This document shows positions 5,996 through 8,703 of a stretch of 8,703 bases of DNA, piece by piece; position 1 is the first letter of the stretch, and each line of letters starts with the position of its first letter. Source of the stretch: Nitrospirota bacterium. GTDB lineage: Bacteria; Nitrospirota; Thermodesulfovibrionia; Thermodesulfovibrionales; Magnetobacteriaceae. Where the stretch lies: NCBI GenBank assembly GCA_015233265.1, contig JADFXZ010000091.1:1-8703 (forward strand). The letters are read 5' to 3'. The position numbers and the translations under genes were made by a program. The notes under the pieces were generated by a model. The model was given only the letters and a program-made list of their open reading frames with translations. It made no database searches and was not told the origin of the DNA.

Positions 5996-6397
5996 ATGGG
6001 AAAATTCGACGACCATGACAGTGATGGCGTTCGTTCTTTAAAACGTCTGAACAGCGACCTTTCCAATTACTACAATGACCGGGGGCGTTGTTATAACATA
6101 ACGGGCGATAGAGACTCAGCGCTCAAAGACTTTGACATGTCATTGCAGCTTAATCCAAACAATGTTCATGCTTATTTGAATCGCGGCCAGCTCTTGCTGC
6201 AACGAGCGGCCTTCGACAAGGCGCTGTCTGATTTCAGTAAGGTCATTGAGTTGTCAATAGATGAGGGCCTCGTGATTGACGCCTACAATTACAGATCGAT
6301 GGCCTATGAGAAATCTGGAGACAAAGACGCCGCGGCGGCTGATATGAAAGCGGCCGTTGAGTTATTGCAGCGGCAGAGGCGCCGGGACAAGCCCTGA
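5996..6397 (+). CDS. Small tetratricopeptide-repeat (TPR) protein
   Basis: The 133-residue product contains about three TPR units: roughly 24-57 (YYNDRGRCYNITGDRDSALKD then FDMSLQLNPNN), 58-93 (AYLNRGQLLLQRAAFDKALS then DFSKVIEL) and 96-128 (AYNYRSMAYEKSGDKDAAAA). The Asn/Asp-Pro-rich turns and the G-x-x-x-x-A spacing are typical. TPR units mediate protein-protein contacts; no catalytic domain, signal peptide or membrane segment is visible, so it should be cytoplasmic unless the start is wrong. The frame is closed by TAA shortly upstream, and ATG 5996 is the only good start. AAGAGGT is very close to it, and AAAGAGG lies further back. The gene is convergent with the TIGR02757 gene, which ends 22 bases away. 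It may be a whole small protein or the surviving end of a larger one next to the decayed formate dehydrogenase. Confidence 0.75.
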   Translation: MGKFDDHDSDGVRSLKRLNSDLSNYYNDRGRCYNITGDRDSALKDFDMSLQLNPNNVHAYLNRGQLLLQRAAFDKALSDFSKVIELSIDEGLVIDAYNYRSMAYEKSGDKDAAAADMKAAVELLQRQRRRDKP

Positions 6398-6419
6398 GCC
6401 TCCTTCGAAGCGGTGCGGC

Positions 6420-7256
6420 TCATCCGGCGAATATGGCGCATGTCTTACAGGTGTGCTCATCGCGTACCGCCCGGCAGCCCCCGGATATGCCGTGGTGGCA
6501 GAGTGCGAAGTCATATTTAAGCGGGTCCTCGGGATCCATGAGTTTTAAGGCTTCAGTTATCTCCACCGCCGTCTTCCAGCCGTTGCCCTTTCTCTTTGTC
6601 AGGCCTATACACCGCGAGATTCTCGAAATGTGAGTATCGAGGGGTATGACGAGCGAGCTTTTGGGGATCTCCGGCCAAATGCCAAGATCAATGTCAGCGT
6701 CTCTGACCATCCAGCGAAGAAACATATTAAAGCGCTTGCACGCCCCGCCCTTAAAAGGCGATGGAAAGAGCTGACAAAGCCCTGCTGGCTTGACATTGCC
6801 GCCATAAACGGCCGTCGTATCTACTGACAGCATGTAAGTTGAAAACTTCCCCAGCGCCTCATATATCGAGCCGTTGAAGCCCGCCATGAAGGCGTCTTTT
6901 ATCGAGCCATACGTTACCGCCGCCCGGTGTAAGATGTAAATAAAGGCTGTAATGTCAGCCTCTTTATTAAACCTGTACGAAATCCCAGAAAATAGCCCTG
7001 CATGTCGTGCTACGTCAAACTGGTGCAAAAAATCTGCAGGGGATGCCCCCATCTTCGAGAGAATCCTCTCAATTACCGGCTTAAACAGGCTGACCTTCCC
7101 GTAGGCAAGGCAGGCCGCTGCCAGGCCGGCCGCTTCAATATCCTGGCGCAGTGTATAGCGGCGCGGGAATTCAATGGGGTCATTGAGCACCCTTTGCCCA
7201 AAATTAAACGTCGAATAAAACCCGTCAAGCAGCGCCTTAATGTCTTGTGCTTCCAT
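6420..7256 (-). CDS. TIGR02757 / DUF2400 family protein, glycosylase-like
   Basis: The 278-residue protein matches the conserved TIGR02757 (DUF2400) pattern: NDPIEFPRRY (25-34), AGLAAACLAYG (43-53), GISYRFN (91-97), LFPSPFKGGACKRFNMFLRW (163-182), IPLDTHISRISRCIGLT (204-220), VEITEALK and YDFALCHHGI. The family's biochemical function is not established to my knowledge. I note that the LDTHISR segment after a GGACKR turn, and cysteines C253, C261, C270 and C273 near the end (C-X7-C-X8-C-X2-C), resemble endonuclease III-type HhH-GPD DNA glycosylases with their C-terminal iron-sulfur loop; this is inference. ATG 7256 lies inside the 3' end of the ruvC frame (20-bp overlap), and no strong Shine-Dalgarno is seen, suggesting coupled translation. 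Length is typical and the protein looks intact. Confidence 0.88.
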   Translation of the reverse strand: MEAQDIKALLDGFYSTFNFGQRVLNDPIEFPRRYTLRQDIEAAGLAAACLAYGKVSLFKPVIERILSKMGASPADFLHQFDVARHAGLFSGISYRFNKEADITAFIYILHRAAVTYGSIKDAFMAGFNGSIYEALGKFSTYMLSVDTTAVYGGNVKPAGLCQLFPSPFKGGACKRFNMFLRWMVRDADIDLGIWPEIPKSSLVIPLDTHISRISRCIGLTKRKGNGWKTAVEITEALKLMDPEDPLKYDFALCHHGISGGCRAVRDEHTCKTCAIFAG

Positions 7257-7737
7257 ATAGTCCCATTCCAGAGATGTTTAGGTGCGTAAGGGCAAGGGCA
7301 AGGGCGTCGGAGCTGTCTGGTGAGAGTGCCTCGTCAATATTTAAGATTGCCTTTATCATGGCCATGACTTGGGATTTCTCTGCCCTGCCATAGCCAGTCA
7401 GAGCCTTTTTTACCTCCAGCGGGCTGTATTAAACCCCGGGGCTGTCTTCCATGGGGGCCGAAAGCAACGCCACACCGCGGGCGTACCCCAAGCTGAGGGC
7501 GGCCTTTATGTTGCTGGCAAAGAATATCTTCTCTACGACGGCCTCATCAGGTCTATATGTTTGAATCGCCTCTGTCAACCCCGCAAACACGCGGCGCAAT
7601 CTCGCGGCAAGCGGCTGCCCCTTGGGGATGGTTATCTCGCCCGACGCCACATAGACTATGGATTTACCTTCCTTTCTCAGCACTCCATAGCCGCAGACGA
7701 TACTGCCCGGGTCGATGCCGATTGCTGTGGTGGACAT
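7237..7737 (-). pseudogene. ruvC: Holliday junction resolvase RuvC, interrupted by an in-frame TAA
   Basis: RuvC cuts Holliday junctions together with RuvAB. From ATG 7737 (or GTG 7740) the frame gives IGIDPGS with D9, then VVEKIFFASN with E69 and LGYARGVALL, to residue 102, followed by TAA at 7431-7429. The same frame continues without shift through YSPLEVKKALTGYGRAEKSQ and SPDSSDALALALTHL to TAA 7239-7237. The two C-terminal catalytic acids (141 and 144, counting the stop) are therefore after the stop. Total length of about 166 codons is normal for RuvC. Homologues usually read V-Y/F-E-Y-S-P here; GTT-TAC-GAA-TAC losing CGA would give exactly the observed GTT-TAA-TAC. It lies in an operon, right after gmhA and overlapping the TIGR02757 gene. 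It is either a recent pseudogene or a sequence error; the 102-residue product should be inactive. Confidence 0.88.
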
Positions 7738-7750
7738 CACATGCGATGCG

Positions 7751-8365
7751 CTAAGGCTGAGCCGCGGTCACGGCTTTTTTTGTCTTCTTCGCTGGAAACT
7801 CAAACAGAATCGATTCGACAAGCTCACATATTACGTGTCCAATCGTTATATGAGTCTCCTGAATGCGCGCCGTGTCCTCAGTTTGCACAATAAAGGCAAT
7901 CGTGGCTTTCTCCGCGAATTTTATCCCCTTAGCACCAGTGAAGGCAATCACAGTGAGTTTCTTTTTCTTGGCCGCCTCAACTGCCTTTAGTACATTTTTC
8001 GAGCCGCCGCTTGTGCTTATGGCAATCACAACATCACCCGCGTCTGCGATGCTCTTGAGCTGGCGGGCAAAGACGTCCGAAAAGTCGTAGTCGTTGGCGA
8101 TTGAGGTCATCACTGCCATATCTGTATTCAAAGCGATGGCTGGAAGGCCAGGGCGTTCGCGCTTGAATCTGTTAATGAATTCGGCTGCTATGTGTGAGGC
8201 GTCACTTGATGAACCCCCGTTTCCAAACAAGAGGAGTTTTCTGCCCTTACTGAAGGCCTCTGCAATGACGCTGGCTGCCTCGGCGACCTTGTCCGCGTTT
8301 TCATTAAAAAATCTCTCTTTTACGGCGATACTCTCGCTTACTATTTTAAGGATTGTCTCTTTCAT
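7751..8365 (-). CDS. gmhA: D-sedoheptulose-7-phosphate isomerase (SIS domain)
   Basis: GmhA converts sedoheptulose 7-phosphate to D-glycero-D-manno-heptose 7-phosphate, the first step to the ADP-heptose of LPS inner core, in the cytoplasm as a tetramer. The 204-residue length fits. Signature segments are LLLFGNGGSSSDASHIAAEF (44-63), RPGLPAIALNTD (71-82), TSIANDYDF (87-95), IAISTSGGSKNVL (114-126) and IQETHITIGHVICELVE (168-184). H58, E62, Q169 and H177 correspond to the metal site known in the family, and S117-S122 to the phosphate-binding SIS loop. ATG 8365 is preceded by AAAGGGG about 11 bases upstream. It ends with TAG, 11 bases before the ruvC ATG. The lipoprotein gene ends 37 bases upstream. 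The gene appears intact; a related SIS isomerase of other carbohydrate pathways is the alternative. Confidence 0.93.
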   Translation of the reverse strand: MKETILKIVSESIAVKERFFNENADKVAEAASVIAEAFSKGRKLLLFGNGGSSSDASHIAAEFINRFKRERPGLPAIALNTDMAVMTSIANDYDFSDVFARQLKSIADAGDVVIAISTSGGSKNVLKAVEAAKKKKLTVIAFTGAKGIKFAEKATIAFIVQTEDTARIQETHITIGHVICELVESILFEFPAKKTKKAVTAAQP

Positions 8366-8402
8366 GCCGTTAATATCCCCTTTGTTCTGTGCACCTTATG
8401 TA

Positions 8403-8588
8403 TTATTGGGTTGTCAAGTGTTCTGTGTCTTCGCTGTACGGGCTTAACTCCTCCAGCGGTTTCTGCGGAGGTGTCTCCTTTCTTTCATGCTGCCCTTGTT
8501 CTTTAAGCGTGGGCGGGCCCTTATGGCCGCACGATACTAAGACGAACGTCAACATTGCCGCTGCCACAACTGCTATAATTCTTCTCAT
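8403..8588 (-). CDS. Small LptM-like lipoprotein
   Basis: The 61-residue product has a lipoprotein signal peptide: MRR, a hydrophobic stretch (4-18) and a lipobox LVSC with C20 as the lipidated residue. The mature N-terminus, CGHKGPPTLK, matches the CGxKGPL pattern of LptM/YifL-type lipoproteins (LPAM_2-type). LptM assists maturation of the LPS transporter LptD. The remaining 35 residues are polar, rich in Glu, Lys, Gln and Pro, and probably disordered. Its ATG overlaps the stop of the upstream argH-like frame as ATGA, so it is translationally coupled; GAGGAAGG lies about 10 bases before the start. Lipoproteins of this type commonly follow argH. The lipoprotein call is strong; the specific LptM function rests on the short motif. 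Confidence 0.8.
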   Translation of the reverse strand: MRRIIAVVAAAMLTFVLVSCGHKGPPTLKEQGQHERKETPPQKPLEELSPYSEDTEHLTTQ

Positions 8589-8703
8589 TCCTTCTTTCCT
8601 TCCTCTTTTGATTCAAAGGGCCATCCCTTGTCGATCTTCTCACGAATTATCATTATCTGATGTTGCACCTCACCAGTCCCGCCGTATGACTTCCTGCCCT
8701 GCA
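8585..8703 (-). CDS. argH: Argininosuccinate lyase, C-terminal end (partial)
   Basis: Thirty-eight codons and a TGA (8587-8585) remain of a gene that enters from the right edge of the window. The segment SYGGTGEVQHQIMIIREK is compatible with the extreme C-terminus of argininosuccinate lyase, where a GGT-(A)-x-x-V motif follows the last helices. The lyase releases arginine and fumarate from argininosuccinate. The assignment also rests on context: an LptM-type lipoprotein immediately downstream is a frequent partner of argH. The stop overlaps the lipoprotein start (ATGA). With so little sequence, another enzyme ending in a similar motif remains possible. Confidence 0.55.
   Translation of the reverse strand, partial: QGRKSYGGTGEVQHQIMIIREKIDKGWPFESKEEGKKE

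Overview
The window looks like a piece of chromosome from an anaerobic, Gram-negative bacterium. A putative double-cubane-cluster reductase with its ATP-driven activator, and the remains of a selenocysteine formate dehydrogenase, point to anaerobic metabolism. A heptose-phosphate isomerase for LPS and an LptM-like lipoprotein point to an outer membrane. The gene set would fit Nitrospirota or a deltaproteobacterial-type lineage, but I cannot assign the taxon from sequence alone.

Left third (1-2990): an insertion-sequence graveyard around a tRNA-Leu(CAG) gene. It starts with tandem repeats typical of an IS21-family end, joined directly to an N-terminally deleted D12-class DNA adenine methyltransferase. 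After the tRNA come, in order: a DUF4338 (DruA-type) domain with two in-frame stops, an IS481-like integrase tail (minus), an IS110-like tail (minus), an IS630 tail with an in-frame stop, and an ISAs1 C-terminus. DUF4338 is often fused to ISAs1 transposases. The outer two fragments may therefore be the two ends of one element, with other debris between them.

Middle (3120-5500): a two-gene minus-strand operon. It encodes a HgdB/BcrC-type reductase of the double-cubane-cluster kind and its BadF/HgdC-type ATPase activator. A structured leader precedes the first gene. Upstream of this lies a long perfect hairpin.

Next (5537-5882, minus) is a fragment of a formate dehydrogenase alpha subunit. Its only internal in-frame stop, a TGA, falls exactly at the selenocysteine position. 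It is followed by a hairpin with a GGTCT apical loop at the same distance as in the E. coli fdhF SECIS. This is the most striking observation in the window. A small plus-strand TPR protein follows.

Right third (6420-8703, minus strand): a tightly packed housekeeping operon in the order argH (3' end only), an LptM-like lipoprotein, gmhA, ruvC and a TIGR02757/DUF2400 protein. The stop/start overlaps suggest co-transcription. The ruvC frame is full length by homology but carries one in-frame TAA, best explained by a 3-nt deletion. The stop separates the first two catalytic acids from the last two.
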